Assembly: GCA_964621905.1 (NCBI GenBank)
Contig: CAZUNG010000004.1
Location: forward strand, 222,225 to 286,224
Direction: 5' to 3'
Length of the DNA: 64,000 nt
DNA from: Ruminococcus_G sp964621905
Lineage (GTDB): Bacteria; Bacillota; Clostridia; Lachnospirales; Lachnospiraceae
In this document: piece by piece, positions 7,711-16,633 of the stretch
Numbering within the stretch: position 1 is the stretch's first letter
How the letters are laid out: each line of letters opens with the position of its first letter
Position numbers and translations under genes: made by a program
The notes under the pieces: model-generated
What the model was told of the DNA's origin: nothing
Databases searched by the model: none
Seen by the model: the letters and a program-made list of their open reading frames with translations, nothing else

Positions 7711-8901
7711 TTACGGGTTACTCATAATTTTATCCAGGATGTGAACGGCAACCTCTTCTTTGCTCATCAAGTCTAGAGAGATTTCCTCATCCTGTGTAAT
7801 CAGGGTCACCACATTGGTATTCGCTTCAAATCCAGCTCCGGGTTCTCTTAGATTGTTCGCTACAATCATGTCCAGATGCTTTTTTGCAAGCTTGTCCCTG
7901 GAATTACCAATTACGTCCTCCGTTTCCATGGAGAATCCACACAGAAACTGATAGGGCTTCTTATGCTCTCCAAGATATTTTATAATGTCCTGTGTCCGTT
8001 CCAGCTCGATGGAAAGATTCCCATCTTTTTTCTTCATTTTCTCACCGCTGACCTGACGCGGACGGTAATCTGCCACTGCTGCCGCTTTGATCACGATATC
8101 CTGATTTGGAAATTCAGCCGTCACCGCGTCAAACATCTCCTGCGCACTGATGACATTGATCAGTTTTACAAAAGGCGGAGGTGTAAGACTCGTCCTTCCG
8201 CTGACGAGCGTCACTTCGGCACCTCTAAGCATTGCAATTCTGGCAACTGCATACCCCATTTTCCCGGAAGAATGATTCGTTATATAGCGCACCGGGTCCA
8301 TCGCCTCCTGCGTCGGGCCGGCTGTCACCAGCAGCCGTTTCCCCCGCATATCTTTTTTAAAAGCGGTCTCCCGCTCAATATACTCTATCAGCACCTCCGG
8401 CTCCGGCATCTTTCCGTCTCCTGTATCCCCGCAGGCAAGTCTTCCCGATGCCGACGGTATCACCTCAAACCCATACTGTCTGAGTGTACGCATATTGTCG
8501 CGCACGACCGGATTTTCATACATGGCTGTGTTCATCGCAGGCGCAACAATCTTTTTGCGGCGGCAGGCAAGCGCCGTTGTTGTCAGCATGTCATCCGCTA
8601 TACCATGTGCAAGCTTTCCGATCACATCGGCAGTAGCCGGGGCGATCATCATCACATCCGCCTGTTTTGCAATCGCGACATGCTCCACATTGTGCTGGAA
8701 ATTTCGATCAAATGTATCGGTCAGGCATTTATTGCCCGTCAGCGTCTCAAATGTGACCGGATTAATAAAATGAATAGCATTCTGTGTCATGATCACATGA
8801 ACATTTGCATGCTGCTTCACAAGTGCACTGGCAAGAGCAGCACTCTTATAGGCCGCGATCCCTCCGGATACACCAAGCAACACTGTTTTTCCTTTTAACA
8901 T
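7711..8901 (-). CDS. coaBC: Bifunctional phosphopantothenoylcysteine decarboxylase / phosphopantothenate-cysteine ligase
   Basis: The 396-residue protein has an N-terminal flavin-binding decarboxylase (GVSGGIAAYK, the His of NVEHVAIAKQADVMMIAPATADVIGKLAHG, then PAMNTAMYENP and SGRLACGDTGDGKMPE) and a C-terminal CTP-dependent ligase (LVTAGPTQEAMDPVRYITNHSSGKMG). It carries out the second and third CoA steps. I chose the ATG at 8901 because AAGGAG lies 9 bases before it; an upstream ATG at 8925 would add eight residues that contain that ribosome site. Confidence 0.95.
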   Translation of the reverse strand: MLKGKTVLLGVSGGIAAYKSAALASALVKQHANVHVIMTQNAIHFINPVTFETLTGNKCLTDTFDRNFQHNVEHVAIAKQADVMMIAPATADVIGKLAHGIADDMLTTTALACRRKKIVAPAMNTAMYENPVVRDNMRTLRQYGFEVIPSASGRLACGDTGDGKMPEPEVLIEYIERETAFKKDMRGKRLLVTAGPTQEAMDPVRYITNHSSGKMGYAVARIAMLRGAEVTLVSGRTSLTPPPFVKLINVISAQEMFDAVTAEFPNQDIVIKAAAVADYRPRQVSGEKMKKKDGNLSIELERTQDIIKYLGEHKKPYQFLCGFSMETEDVIGNSRDKLAKKHLDMIVANNLREPGAGFEANTNVVTLITQDEEISLDLMSKEEVAVHILDKIMSNP

Positions 8902-8940
8902 CGGATTCTTCTCCTTTTTCTGCATGCAGATTCTTTGATC

Positions 8941-8969
8941 ATTATATAGAAATCATCATGAAATTGCAA
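8941..8969 (-). promoter_or_regulatory. Sigma-A promoter of coaBC-panT-coaX
   Basis: On the minus strand TTGCAA (8964-8969) and TATAAT (8941-8946) are 17 bases apart. The -35 hexamer overlaps the last codons of the upstream membrane protein gene, so the CoA operon has an independent start. Confidence 0.7.
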
Positions 8970-11118
8970 CGATATACGTATCATTTCTTTCAAAAACAAC
9001 CTCTCCCGCCGCTTTCAGCAGGGAATCATTGATCTCGCCATACTTTTCGCGTTCCAGATCTCCGACATAAACATAAGAAACATCATATTTCTCCAGCATC
9101 TCACTCACTTCTTCTTCGTCTTTGGAAGTATAGATGAGCTCTACATCACTTCTTCTTTGATTGAGATCATCGGTATCATTTCTCCACAGCCATTCATGTA
9201 CATACCAGCCAAGTACACAGGGCAGCCCGGTCATGGCTGACACTCTCTGGTATTCAGAATAGCTGTCTCCACACGCCTCAACGATAACCGGACTGTTATC
9301 CACATTTTCATTCAGCCATGCAATGGCCTCTGCATCCGATGGATACTCTTCCGTCAGATATGCTGTCGCATCCAGCCCCTGGAATCCCGACCGATCGAGC
9401 ACATCCCCGAACCAGTCAGAGACCGCAGTGCCAAAATATCCAATTGTTGAAAACATACAGATACACCCGAGGATTCCTGTCACATACAGGGTGCGTGACC
9501 GGTTCAAAAGAAATCTTGCCAGAATATAGGCCATGCTGATTCCAAACAGCGTAAATGCCTGATACGTCAGTTTAAACATCGTATTCGCCCTTGCAGAGTT
9601 TTCTTCATAAATGTCCCGCACATATACGAGTTCCGGAATCAGCACCAGTCCGATGGCACAGAGCGCCAGCCCCGCCACAAACAGATCCGAAGGATGCGTC
9701 TTTTCCAGCAGATTTCGGAATCTTCCCCGGTACTCTGTCTTTCTGGCATTGCCAATCAGCGTCCAGACCACAAAAACGGTACACAGAATTACCGGAAATC
9801 CCCACACAACCAACAGTTGTTTGATCGAACTGTGATTCTTCGCCAGTGCAATCCCCGACACCATACTCTCAAACTGCAGCGCAAACGGCAGTGCTGTCAG
9901 CTCCGAGATCAGCAGCATCCAAATACTGTGCAGCATACTGCGTCCAATCGTATATCCCGGAGAAAATTGTCCTTCCCGCAGATTGCGGTACACGACAACA
10001 GCCATGATCACCACAAAATAAATTGGAAAGTCCCAGTAATTTGTAAAATGAAACAGTCCCAGGAAGGCTCCAAACATGACGTAATACGGATTTTTCAGGG
10101 ACTGGACCAGCTGCTGAAACAGCGGGTCTTTTTGCTTCGTCTTTCGCAGCTGAACCGGAGATTTCATAAAAGCATAGATGATCCCCACAAGACACAGTAC
10201 AAACATCAGGTTCACAACATGGGCATGCAGGTCCCCAAGTATAAAAGAGTACGCCGGATATTCATGGATGGTACGGTCACTCCCCTTCGGGTAATAACCA
10301 ATATAGCGTGTCGAATTTGAAAACCAATAGGTATAGTCGCTGTCGTGTCCCAGAAACTTTCTGAAAAAACGCAGAAGCGGCCCTGCCAATACATAATGCA
10401 TATTTCCCGCAAAAGATACGGCTGCTCCCGCCAGAACTCCCACAGGCACTGCCGCACCTGTACGCTTTTTTTGGCCCGCCTTGGAAGCCCTGTCTTCCCA
10501 CAGCTGCCTTACAATAGCAAACGGCATCATAAACGCAAATGCTGCAACCATAGTACGCATCACGTTATATGTTTCCTGTATCCGGGTAACTGTAATTCTG
10601 GTCAGGAACACGGCAAAATATTGTCCGCCGTAATAGTAATTGAGGGGTTCTCCGGAGTACCAGATATCAGGAGCCGGTATCTTTGTGCTGCGCATCATGC
10701 TCGCCATAAATCCATAGTCCATGAACTTTTCCGTCCCCTGAGCAGCCGGATGAAAACCTGCCAGATATGTCCACAGCAAAAACAGCAGCAGAAATAACAA
10801 TTCTTCACAGATGATCAGTTTCCCGTTTTCCCTTGTGATCCAGAACACGGATTTGCCCTTTTTCAGACGATACCAGAACATGGCGATATTCAGACCAATC
10901 CCCACAAGTACGACAATGACACAGAATGTTGTCGTAAATTCAAATAAACCGGTGCTGCCAAGCAGCCACACAAAATATCCCGGCAGTGCTACTCCCAGAA
11001 CCTTGGAAAAAATCCACCCGCAGTCACGGTAATTTTTAAACAAAATTGCTGTCAGCGGCATAAATCCCACGCCCACCACCAACAGCATCAGCCACCAAAT
11101 CAGACACGTACCCATCAT
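8956..11118 (-). CDS. DUF2298 multi-spanning membrane protein
   Basis: The 720-residue protein has more than ten predicted membrane segments and the DUF2298 (YYY family) features: FMDYGFMASMMRSTKIPAPDIWYSGEPLNYYYGGQY, the HEYPAYSFILGDLHAHV motif and a C-terminal soluble part with VEACGDSYSEYQRVSAMTGLP. The fold resembles GT-C glycosyltransferases that use lipid-linked sugars, but no reaction is established. The start overlaps the end of the glycosyltransferase gene (ATGA), so the two form one unit; a family 2 glycosyltransferase beside DUF2298 is a known pairing. Here that partner is broken. Confidence 0.85.
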   Translation of the reverse strand: MMGTCLIWWLMLLVVGVGFMPLTAILFKNYRDCGWIFSKVLGVALPGYFVWLLGSTGLFEFTTTFCVIVVLVGIGLNIAMFWYRLKKGKSVFWITRENGKLIICEELLFLLLFLLWTYLAGFHPAAQGTEKFMDYGFMASMMRSTKIPAPDIWYSGEPLNYYYGGQYFAVFLTRITVTRIQETYNVMRTMVAAFAFMMPFAIVRQLWEDRASKAGQKKRTGAAVPVGVLAGAAVSFAGNMHYVLAGPLLRFFRKFLGHDSDYTYWFSNSTRYIGYYPKGSDRTIHEYPAYSFILGDLHAHVVNLMFVLCLVGIIYAFMKSPVQLRKTKQKDPLFQQLVQSLKNPYYVMFGAFLGLFHFTNYWDFPIYFVVIMAVVVYRNLREGQFSPGYTIGRSMLHSIWMLLISELTALPFALQFESMVSGIALAKNHSSIKQLLVVWGFPVILCTVFVVWTLIGNARKTEYRGRFRNLLEKTHPSDLFVAGLALCAIGLVLIPELVYVRDIYEENSARANTMFKLTYQAFTLFGISMAYILARFLLNRSRTLYVTGILGCICMFSTIGYFGTAVSDWFGDVLDRSGFQGLDATAYLTEEYPSDAEAIAWLNENVDNSPVIVEACGDSYSEYQRVSAMTGLPCVLGWYVHEWLWRNDTDDLNQRRSDVELIYTSKDEEEVSEMLEKYDVSYVYVGDLEREKYGEINDSLLKAAGEVVFERNDTYIVAIS

Positions 11119-11802
11119 ATCCTCCTTCGCATCGTATGAAATTCAGCTGTTGCCCGGCGTCCCATGGCAATGATTTTGGGAATGTTGATAGAATTGACCC
11201 CGCCCTGGCGTTTCCGAAATGTAATCGGATAGTACCGGACGGTCTTACCTCTTTTTTTATACAGAACACTGACCATCACATTTGCCAGATGATAATCTTT
11301 TGGGATACTGTGCAGAATTTCCTTCAGCTCATCTGCCCTCATCAGACGAAATGGTGTATTGATATCCTTCATCCATACATGAAAATTAAGCAGCACCACC
11401 ATGCGCAGTGTCTTTGTTACAATCTTTCTTGAGATTCCATCCTGGCGGTGCTTTCTGCAGCCAAGCAGCAGGCCCGCAGACGCGCGTTCTTTCCACATCT
11501 GTCCGAATTCAGACGGAAGTGTCTGGCCGTCTGAATCCGTCTGAAAAAATCGCATAACGATATCCAAAGAGCACCGCTGCTCCATGGCCTCCGTTCTTTT
11601 TTTGCACTGTCTTAAGATATGGATGCTGCTCTTTCATCTTCAGCAGTATCTCATATGTATTGTCCGTGCTCCCGTCGTCTATAACAAGCAGACGGCTGCC
11701 ATTTTGAATGCGGTCAATCACCGGATACCACTGCTGTACGACTGATTCAATATTTTCCGACTCATTATATGCCGGCATCACAATCCAAAGAGTATTCATC
11801 AT
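11115..11802 (-). pseudogene. Family 2 glycosyltransferase interrupted by a small deletion and frameshift
   Basis: Two overlapping minus-strand frames make one GT2 protein. The first (11802 to about 11550) begins MMNTLWIVMPAYNESENIES and carries IDDGSTDNTYEIL and GGHGAAVLFGYRYAI. The second (from about 11555 to 11115) begins at FFQTDSDGQTLP. At the join, the short stretch that normally links GYRYAI to FQTDSDGQ (about six residues) is missing and the frame changes, within a six-T run near 11549. The result would be a truncated 97-residue product. A true small deletion or an assembly error at the homopolymer are both possible, though an error in the run alone does not explain the missing residues. 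Confidence 0.75.
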
Positions 11803-11820
11803 GTCTCCCCGTATTTACCC

Positions 11821-11857
11821 TAAAAAGGGGAAGCTTTGCGTATCGCAGCGTCCCCTT
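11821..11857 (-). terminator. Terminator of the liv operon
   Basis: AAGGGGA and TCCCCTT arms with further pairing inside (AGC/GCT) are followed on the minus strand by TTTTTAGGG. It lies just after the cytidylate-kinase-like gene and separates the liv unit from the glycosyltransferase. Confidence 0.8.
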
Positions 11858-11864
11858 CTCTTCT

Positions 11865-12488
11865 CTATTCTTCAAATCTGATTTTTAAATAACTCTTGAT
11901 CTCTTGCACACATTTTTCAAATCCCAGCTTTCCGCTGTTGATGCAAAGATCGTAGTTTCTTGCATCTGTCCAGTCGCGCCCCGTATAGTGATGGTAAAAA
12001 TCACCCCTGTATTTATCCACTTTGGATATATACCGCTCCATCTCTCTCTTTGTCATACTGTTTCTCTCCATTGCCCGGTCGAAACAAAATTCCCGGTCCG
12101 CATGGACAAATACACTTGCAACATTGTCAAAATTGCGGAGCACAAAATCTGCACAGCGTCCGATGATCACGCAGGACTCCTGCCGCGCAAGCTGTTTGAT
12201 AATCTTCGCCTGGTAGTTAAACAGGTTATCATTGGAAACGAACCCATCACATTCCGGATTAATCAGGTCTCCGCTGTAAACTTTCGTTGTCAGTTTCTGA
12301 AGCAGCCCGATATCCAGTCTCTCATCAACCTTCCCGAACAGCTTCTCCGAAATCCCGCTGTCTTCAGATGCCATCCGAAGAATTTCCCGGTTATAACAGT
12401 GGATCCCCAGCTCCTTCGCCAGCATCTCACCGACGGTCTTGCCTCCGCTTCCATACTGTCTGGCAATTGTGATTACTACATTTTCCAT
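11865..12488 (-). CDS. Cytidylate-kinase-like family protein
   Basis: The 207-residue protein has a P-loop near the N-terminus (TIARQYGSGGKTVGEMLAKELG) and a downstream CVIIGRCADFVL segment, as in the cytidylate-kinase-like family found in many Firmicutes. The true nucleotide substrate is unknown and it is not the main Cmk (no CMP-binding domain is apparent). It follows livF by 18 bases and precedes the operon terminator, so it is co-transcribed with the amino acid importer, an odd partner for it. Confidence 0.8.
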   Translation of the reverse strand: MENVVITIARQYGSGGKTVGEMLAKELGIHCYNREILRMASEDSGISEKLFGKVDERLDIGLLQKLTTKVYSGDLINPECDGFVSNDNLFNYQAKIIKQLARQESCVIIGRCADFVLRNFDNVASVFVHADREFCFDRAMERNSMTKREMERYISKVDKYRGDFYHHYTGRDWTDARNYDLCINSGKLGFEKCVQEIKSYLKIRFEE

Positions 12489-12506
12489 ACCAGTTTTCCC
12501 CCTTGC

Positions 12507-13217
12507 CTATTCGCCCAGATATGCTTTTTTAATGGAATCGTCATTTATCAAATCTTTTGCATTTCCGCTCAGAACAATATTTCCAGTCTCCAGCACATAT
12601 GCACGGTCTGCGATCGACAGTGCCTTTTTTGCATTCTGTTCAACCAAAAGTACCGTTGTATTTCCCGCACTCACTTCCTGGATAATGTCAAAAATCTCGT
12701 TGACCAGAATCGGTGACAGACCCATGGACGGTTCATCCATCACGATGATCTTCGGATGGGACATCAGTGCGCGGCCCATAGCGAGCATCTGCTGTTCTCC
12801 TCCCGACAGTGTACCTGCCAGCTGGTTTCTTCGTTCCTCCAGACGCGGAAAACGTTTATAGACCATCTCCAGCGTCTCATCTATCTCCTGTTTGTCATTC
12901 CTGGTATAAGCTCCCATCCGCAGATTCTCATATACACTCAGCTGAGCAAACACCCGGCGGCCTTCCGGAACATGTGCCATGCCAAGTCCTACGATTTTAT
13001 GTGCCGGTGTCCTGGTAATGTCCTGCCCCTCAAACGTGACAGAGCCATTTTTCGGAGACAGCAGTCCGGTAATCGTATGAAGAATTGTCGTCTTTCCAGC
13101 CCCGTTGGCTCCGATCAGTGCGATCACCTCGCCTTCATTTACCTCGAAGGAGACACCCTTGATCGCCTGAATCATGCCGTAAAATACTTCCAGGTCCTTT
13201 ACTTCAAGCATTGCCAT
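12507..13217 (-). CDS. livF: Branched-chain amino acid ABC transporter ATPase LivF
   Basis: The 236-residue ATPase has Walker A GANGAGKTT, signature LSGGEQQM, Walker B IIVMDEPSMGLSP and an H-loop in VEQNAKKAL. The short form, lacking the extra insert of LivG, is typical of LivF. It powers import of leucine, isoleucine and valine (or related amides) with LivG. It follows livG by 12 bases. Confidence 0.93.
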   Translation of the reverse strand: MAMLEVKDLEVFYGMIQAIKGVSFEVNEGEVIALIGANGAGKTTILHTITGLLSPKNGSVTFEGQDITRTPAHKIVGLGMAHVPEGRRVFAQLSVYENLRMGAYTRNDKQEIDETLEMVYKRFPRLEERRNQLAGTLSGGEQQMLAMGRALMSHPKIIVMDEPSMGLSPILVNEIFDIIQEVSAGNTTVLLVEQNAKKALSIADRAYVLETGNIVLSGNAKDLINDDSIKKAYLGE

Positions 13218-13229
13218 TCTTTTCTCCTC

Positions 13230-13988
13230 CTATTCTCCCAGATATGCCGTGATAACTTCCGGATTATTCAGTACCTCACTCGTCTCTCCCTGTGCCAGAA
13301 CTTCGCCAAAGTTCAGTACGGTCAGCGCCTCGCAGATGCCGGATACCAGTTTCATATCGTGTTCAATGAGCAGAATGGTCATATCAAATTTTTTTCTGAC
13401 AAATTGTATGGTCTCCATCAGCTCGCTGGTCTCATTCGGGTTCATGCCCGCTGCCGGCTCATCCAGCAGAATCAGCTGAGGATCCGTCGCAAGCGCCCGC
13501 GCAATTTCCAGCTTTCTCTGTTTTCCGTAGGGAAGGTTGGCGGCCAGATATCCAGCCTCCTGTTCCAGCCCGAATACGCTCAAAAGCTCCATCGCTTTTT
13601 CATTCATCTCTTCTTCAACCCTGCGGTATCTCGGCAGACGCAGAATCCCCTCTATCGTCGAATAGTGGTGATGGTTGTGAAGTCCTACTTTTACATTGTC
13701 GAGAACCGGAAGATCTTTAAACAGACGAATATTCTGGAATGTCCGGGCTATTCCCGCCTTATTGATATCAATCGTCTTTTTTCCGGTGATATCCTTCCCG
13801 TCAAGCCTTACAATTCCTTCATCCGGTTTGTACACGCCGGTCAGCAGATTAAAAAATGTTGTTTTCCCGGCCCCGTTCGGACCGATCAGACCGTACAGCT
13901 GCCCTTTCTCAATTTTCATATCCACTGCGTTGACAGCACGCAGACCGCCAAAGGAGATCCCCAGATTTTTTACTTCTAATAATGCCAT
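13230..13988 (-). CDS. livG: Branched-chain amino acid ABC transporter ATPase LivG
   Basis: The 252-residue ATPase has Walker A GPNGAGKTTFFN, the LivG-type insert with ARTFQNIRLF, a degenerate signature LPYGKQRKLE and Walker B LILLDEPAAGMNP. The LPYGxQR form of the signature is the usual one for LivG. It starts one base before the end of the livM unit (13990), so the pair is tightly packed. Confidence 0.93.
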   Translation of the reverse strand: MALLEVKNLGISFGGLRAVNAVDMKIEKGQLYGLIGPNGAGKTTFFNLLTGVYKPDEGIVRLDGKDITGKKTIDINKAGIARTFQNIRLFKDLPVLDNVKVGLHNHHHYSTIEGILRLPRYRRVEEEMNEKAMELLSVFGLEQEAGYLAANLPYGKQRKLEIARALATDPQLILLDEPAAGMNPNETSELMETIQFVRKKFDMTILLIEHDMKLVSGICEALTVLNFGEVLAQGETSEVLNNPEVITAYLGE

Positions 13989-13989
13989 C

Positions 13990-15072
13990 TTACTCAGCCT
14001 CCTTCGCCGTCTTCTTTTTCGCAGTCATTCTTCTGAGCGAATGTTTTTCCCGCCACTCAATAGATTTCGGAGCCCAGTTAAAGAGCATCATAAGGATCAG
14101 GACAACGGCATAGATCAGCATACGGTAATCAGAAAGCCCTCTCAGAAGTTCCGGAAGCAGCGTCAGGATCACAGCCGCAATCATGGAACCCCTCATATTT
14201 CCGATGCCGCCAAGCACCACGAATACCAGAACCATAATGGACATATTATATCCGAAGTTTTTTGGCAGTGCCGTCAGCGTAGACAGGTTGTGTGCATAGA
14301 GAACACCTGCAGCACCTGCCAGCGCCGCCGAGACAGAAAAAGCCATCAGTTTATATTTCGTAATATTGATTCCAATCGATTCCGCTGCGATCCGGTTGTC
14401 GCGAATCGCCATGATTGCACGGCCATCTCTTGAGTTTACCATATTCAGGATAATCACAAGTGTAATCAGGATTAATACAATGCCGATCAGAAATGTGGAG
14501 TCCTTCGGCGTTCCCGTGATTCCCTGCGGACCATTGACGATGACCACACCGTCGGGTTCCATGTTAAGCGCCACGGCATCTTTCATGGAAAAATGAAAAC
14601 CATTGCTGTCTTTTCCAATAAAAAAAACATTGATGACATTTTTAATGATCTCACCGAATGCAAGTGTGACGATCGCCAGATAATCTCCTTTCAGCCTGAG
14701 AACCGGGATACCGATCAAAATACCGAAAATTCCGGCAAGCACTGCACCAATCAGCAGTGCCAGGAAAAAGCGGAGTCCCGCAGAAGGAATGATTCCCACC
14801 ATACATTTTGAAAAGAATGCGCTCGAAAAAGCGCCGATGCACATAAATCCGGCATGGCCAAGGCTCAGTTCTCCGAGTATCCCTACTGTCAGGTTGAGAG
14901 AAAGTGCCAGAATTACATAAACACACAGCGGAACCAAAAGCCCCTGCATCAGGCTTGAAATACTTCCCGCTGAAACCAGAATCTGAACGATGATAAATGC
15001 CGCAATGACAATACCATACGTTATCATATTGTTTTTTGTTGTCTTATTCATCTTCTTCAACATCGCTTTCAC
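13990..15072 (-). CDS. livM: Branched-chain amino acid ABC transporter permease LivM
   Basis: The 360-residue membrane protein has the LivM core (LSLNLTVGILGELSLGHAGFMCIGAFSSA, then GIPVLRLKGDYLAIVTLAFGEIIKNV and the C-terminal LGGIGNMRGSMIAA). It pairs with LivH to form the channel. It begins exactly one base after livH ends. The C-terminus carries a Lys-rich tail. Confidence 0.92.
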   Translation of the reverse strand: MKAMLKKMNKTTKNNMITYGIVIAAFIIVQILVSAGSISSLMQGLLVPLCVYVILALSLNLTVGILGELSLGHAGFMCIGAFSSAFFSKCMVGIIPSAGLRFFLALLIGAVLAGIFGILIGIPVLRLKGDYLAIVTLAFGEIIKNVINVFFIGKDSNGFHFSMKDAVALNMEPDGVVIVNGPQGITGTPKDSTFLIGIVLILITLVIILNMVNSRDGRAIMAIRDNRIAAESIGINITKYKLMAFSVSAALAGAAGVLYAHNLSTLTALPKNFGYNMSIMVLVFVVLGGIGNMRGSMIAAVILTLLPELLRGLSDYRMLIYAVVLILMMLFNWAPKSIEWREKHSLRRMTAKKKTAKEAE

Positions 15073-15957
15073 CTACACTTTCTCCTGAATATTTTTGCCC
15101 AGAATACCGGTGGGTTTCACGAGCAGCACAATAATCAGCACGGCAAAAACAATCGCATCTGCAAGCTGCGATGAAATGTATGCCTTTCCTAAAATTTCAA
15201 TAATACCCAGGAGGATACCTCCAATCATGGCACCCGGGATCGATCCGATTCCACCGAATACCGCAGCCACAAATGCTTTGATACCCGGCATGGCGCCAGT
15301 ATAGGGAGACAGCGAAGGGTATGCAGAACAGAGTAAAACTCCGGCCAGCGCTGCAAGCCCTGAGCCGATCGCAAATGTCAGGGCAATTGTCTTGTTGACA
15401 TTGATTCCCATCAGCTGAGCTGCACCTTTGTCCTCTGATACTGCCAGCATAGCCTGGCCGGATTTGGATTTTCTGATAAATAATGTCAGTACAATCATGA
15501 TGACGATACATGAGACGATCGTAACAATTGTCTCGCCTGTTATGAGCAGCGCACCGTCAGCCAGTGAAATGGCCGGTATTGTCACAACAGACTTAAAAGA
15601 TTTTGTATTGGCCCCGAAGATCAGGAGCGCAACATTCTGCAGCAGGTAACTGACACCGATCGCAGTGATCAGCACCGCCAGCGGCGATGCGGCGTTTCTG
15701 AGCGGCCGGTACGCAACACGCTCGATTGTCACACCGAGCACGGTACAGAATACAATTGCAATTAAAATTCCTATAATAGGCGAAAGACCCATGTTCGTTG
15801 TTGCCAGCAGAACCACATAACCGCCTACCATTATTACATCACCATGCGCAAAGTTCAGCATCTTTGCAATTCCGTATACCATGGTGTAACCAAGGGCAAT
15901 AATCGCATAGACGCTGCCCAGGCTAATGCCATTGATCAAGTAAGATAAAAAGCTCAT
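15073..15957 (-). CDS. livH: Branched-chain amino acid ABC transporter permease LivH
   Basis: The 294-residue membrane protein begins MSFLSYLINGISLGSVYAIIALGYTMVYGI, the LivH N-terminus, and has NFAHGDVIMVGGYV and AAVFGGIGSIPGAM. It is the first gene of the unit livH-livM-livG-livF-kinase and has its own promoter (15995-16024). The matching binding protein lies apart, beyond the nad operon. Confidence 0.93.
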   Translation of the reverse strand: MSFLSYLINGISLGSVYAIIALGYTMVYGIAKMLNFAHGDVIMVGGYVVLLATTNMGLSPIIGILIAIVFCTVLGVTIERVAYRPLRNAASPLAVLITAIGVSYLLQNVALLIFGANTKSFKSVVTIPAISLADGALLITGETIVTIVSCIVIMIVLTLFIRKSKSGQAMLAVSEDKGAAQLMGINVNKTIALTFAIGSGLAALAGVLLCSAYPSLSPYTGAMPGIKAFVAAVFGGIGSIPGAMIGGILLGIIEILGKAYISSQLADAIVFAVLIIVLLVKPTGILGKNIQEKV

Positions 15958-15994
15958 AGCACACCCCTCTGTCGTATAATTTTCATAATGCTTT

Positions 15995-16024
15995 ATTATA
16001 CCACCCCAGCTGACAAATTTTCAA
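15995..16024 (-). promoter_or_regulatory. Sigma-A promoter of livHMGF
   Basis: On the minus strand TTGAAA (16019-16024) and TATAAT (15995-16000) are 18 bases apart, about 40 bases upstream of the livH start. Confidence 0.65.
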
Positions 16025-16061
16025 GGAAAACCCTATGTTTTCTGGAACTTTTGTATGAAGC

Positions 16062-16098
16062 GACAATGGCTGCCTCTTTTTTTGAGACAGCCATTGTC
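16062..16098 (-). other. Hairpin after niaR
   Basis: Arms of 15 bases (16062-16076 and 16084-16098, one mismatch) enclose a loop of seven T on the plus strand (A on the minus strand). It lies 11 bases after the niaR stop. There is no U run behind the stem on either strand, so it is not a classical terminator; it may still stop or stabilise the nad message. Confidence 0.5.
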
Positions 16099-16108
16099 TG
16101 ATATCCTG

Positions 16109-16621
16109 CTATTGTACCAGATATCCCTTCATATCCAAAGCATTTTCTATCAGGTTTAGTATATCCTCAGAATCCGCAGTTACTGTGTGGTAATGATATC
16201 CAGAAGTGATATTTTTCAGCGGGCTTGATTTTCCCATACGGATTCCCTCCATAAACTCTTCCACATCTCTTCTGGAATTAATCACCATGTCAGCCCTCAG
16301 CTGACCGTAGACCTTGTGGTTCACAAAAACATCAGCTACCCGTCCGCCCAAATCCACGATCGTATAGAGCTCATCTATAATCTCATCATCTGTGTGGCAG
16401 ACTTTAAAGATACGCTGCGCACGTCTCCATACGTTCAGCACATATCCTCTGTTCGTCGATACGATATCCTGATTGGCCGCCCGCAAAAGTGCAATATCCT
16501 GCACAATCACCTGCCTGCTGACATGAAACGCTTCTGACAGTCTGCTTCCTGATACTGGAACTGGGCTGCCTTGGATGTAATTTAATATTTCCTTTCGTCT
16601 TGCCTCACCCTTCATAAGCAA
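16109..16621 (-). CDS. niaR: Niacin-responsive transcriptional repressor NiaR
   Basis: The 170-residue protein has an N-terminal winged helix (RRKEILNYIQGSPVPVSGSRLSEAFHVSRQVIVQDIALLR) and a C-terminal 3H domain with the conserved His residues (VNHKVYG and GYHYHTVTADS). NiaR represses NAD synthesis genes when nicotinic acid is bound. It is the last gene of nadA-nadB-nadC-niaR, consistent with autoregulation of the operon. Confidence 0.93.
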   Translation of the reverse strand: MLMKGEARRKEILNYIQGSPVPVSGSRLSEAFHVSRQVIVQDIALLRAANQDIVSTNRGYVLNVWRRAQRIFKVCHTDDEIIDELYTIVDLGGRVADVFVNHKVYGQLRADMVINSRRDVEEFMEGIRMGKSSPLKNITSGYHYHTVTADSEDILNLIENALDMKGYLVQ

Positions 16622-16633
16622 TCACCTTTAAAT

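Noticed and set aside
7876..8898. A 340-codon plus-strand open frame across coaBC
   Set aside because: Antisense to a well-conserved gene; Cys-, Arg- and His-rich and without any domain or start signal.
12756..13979. A 407-codon plus-strand open frame across livG/livF
   Set aside because: It lies wholly antisense to two clear ABC ATPase genes, has no ribosome site or recognisable domain, and is rich in Cys/His/Arg as antisense frames of this composition are.
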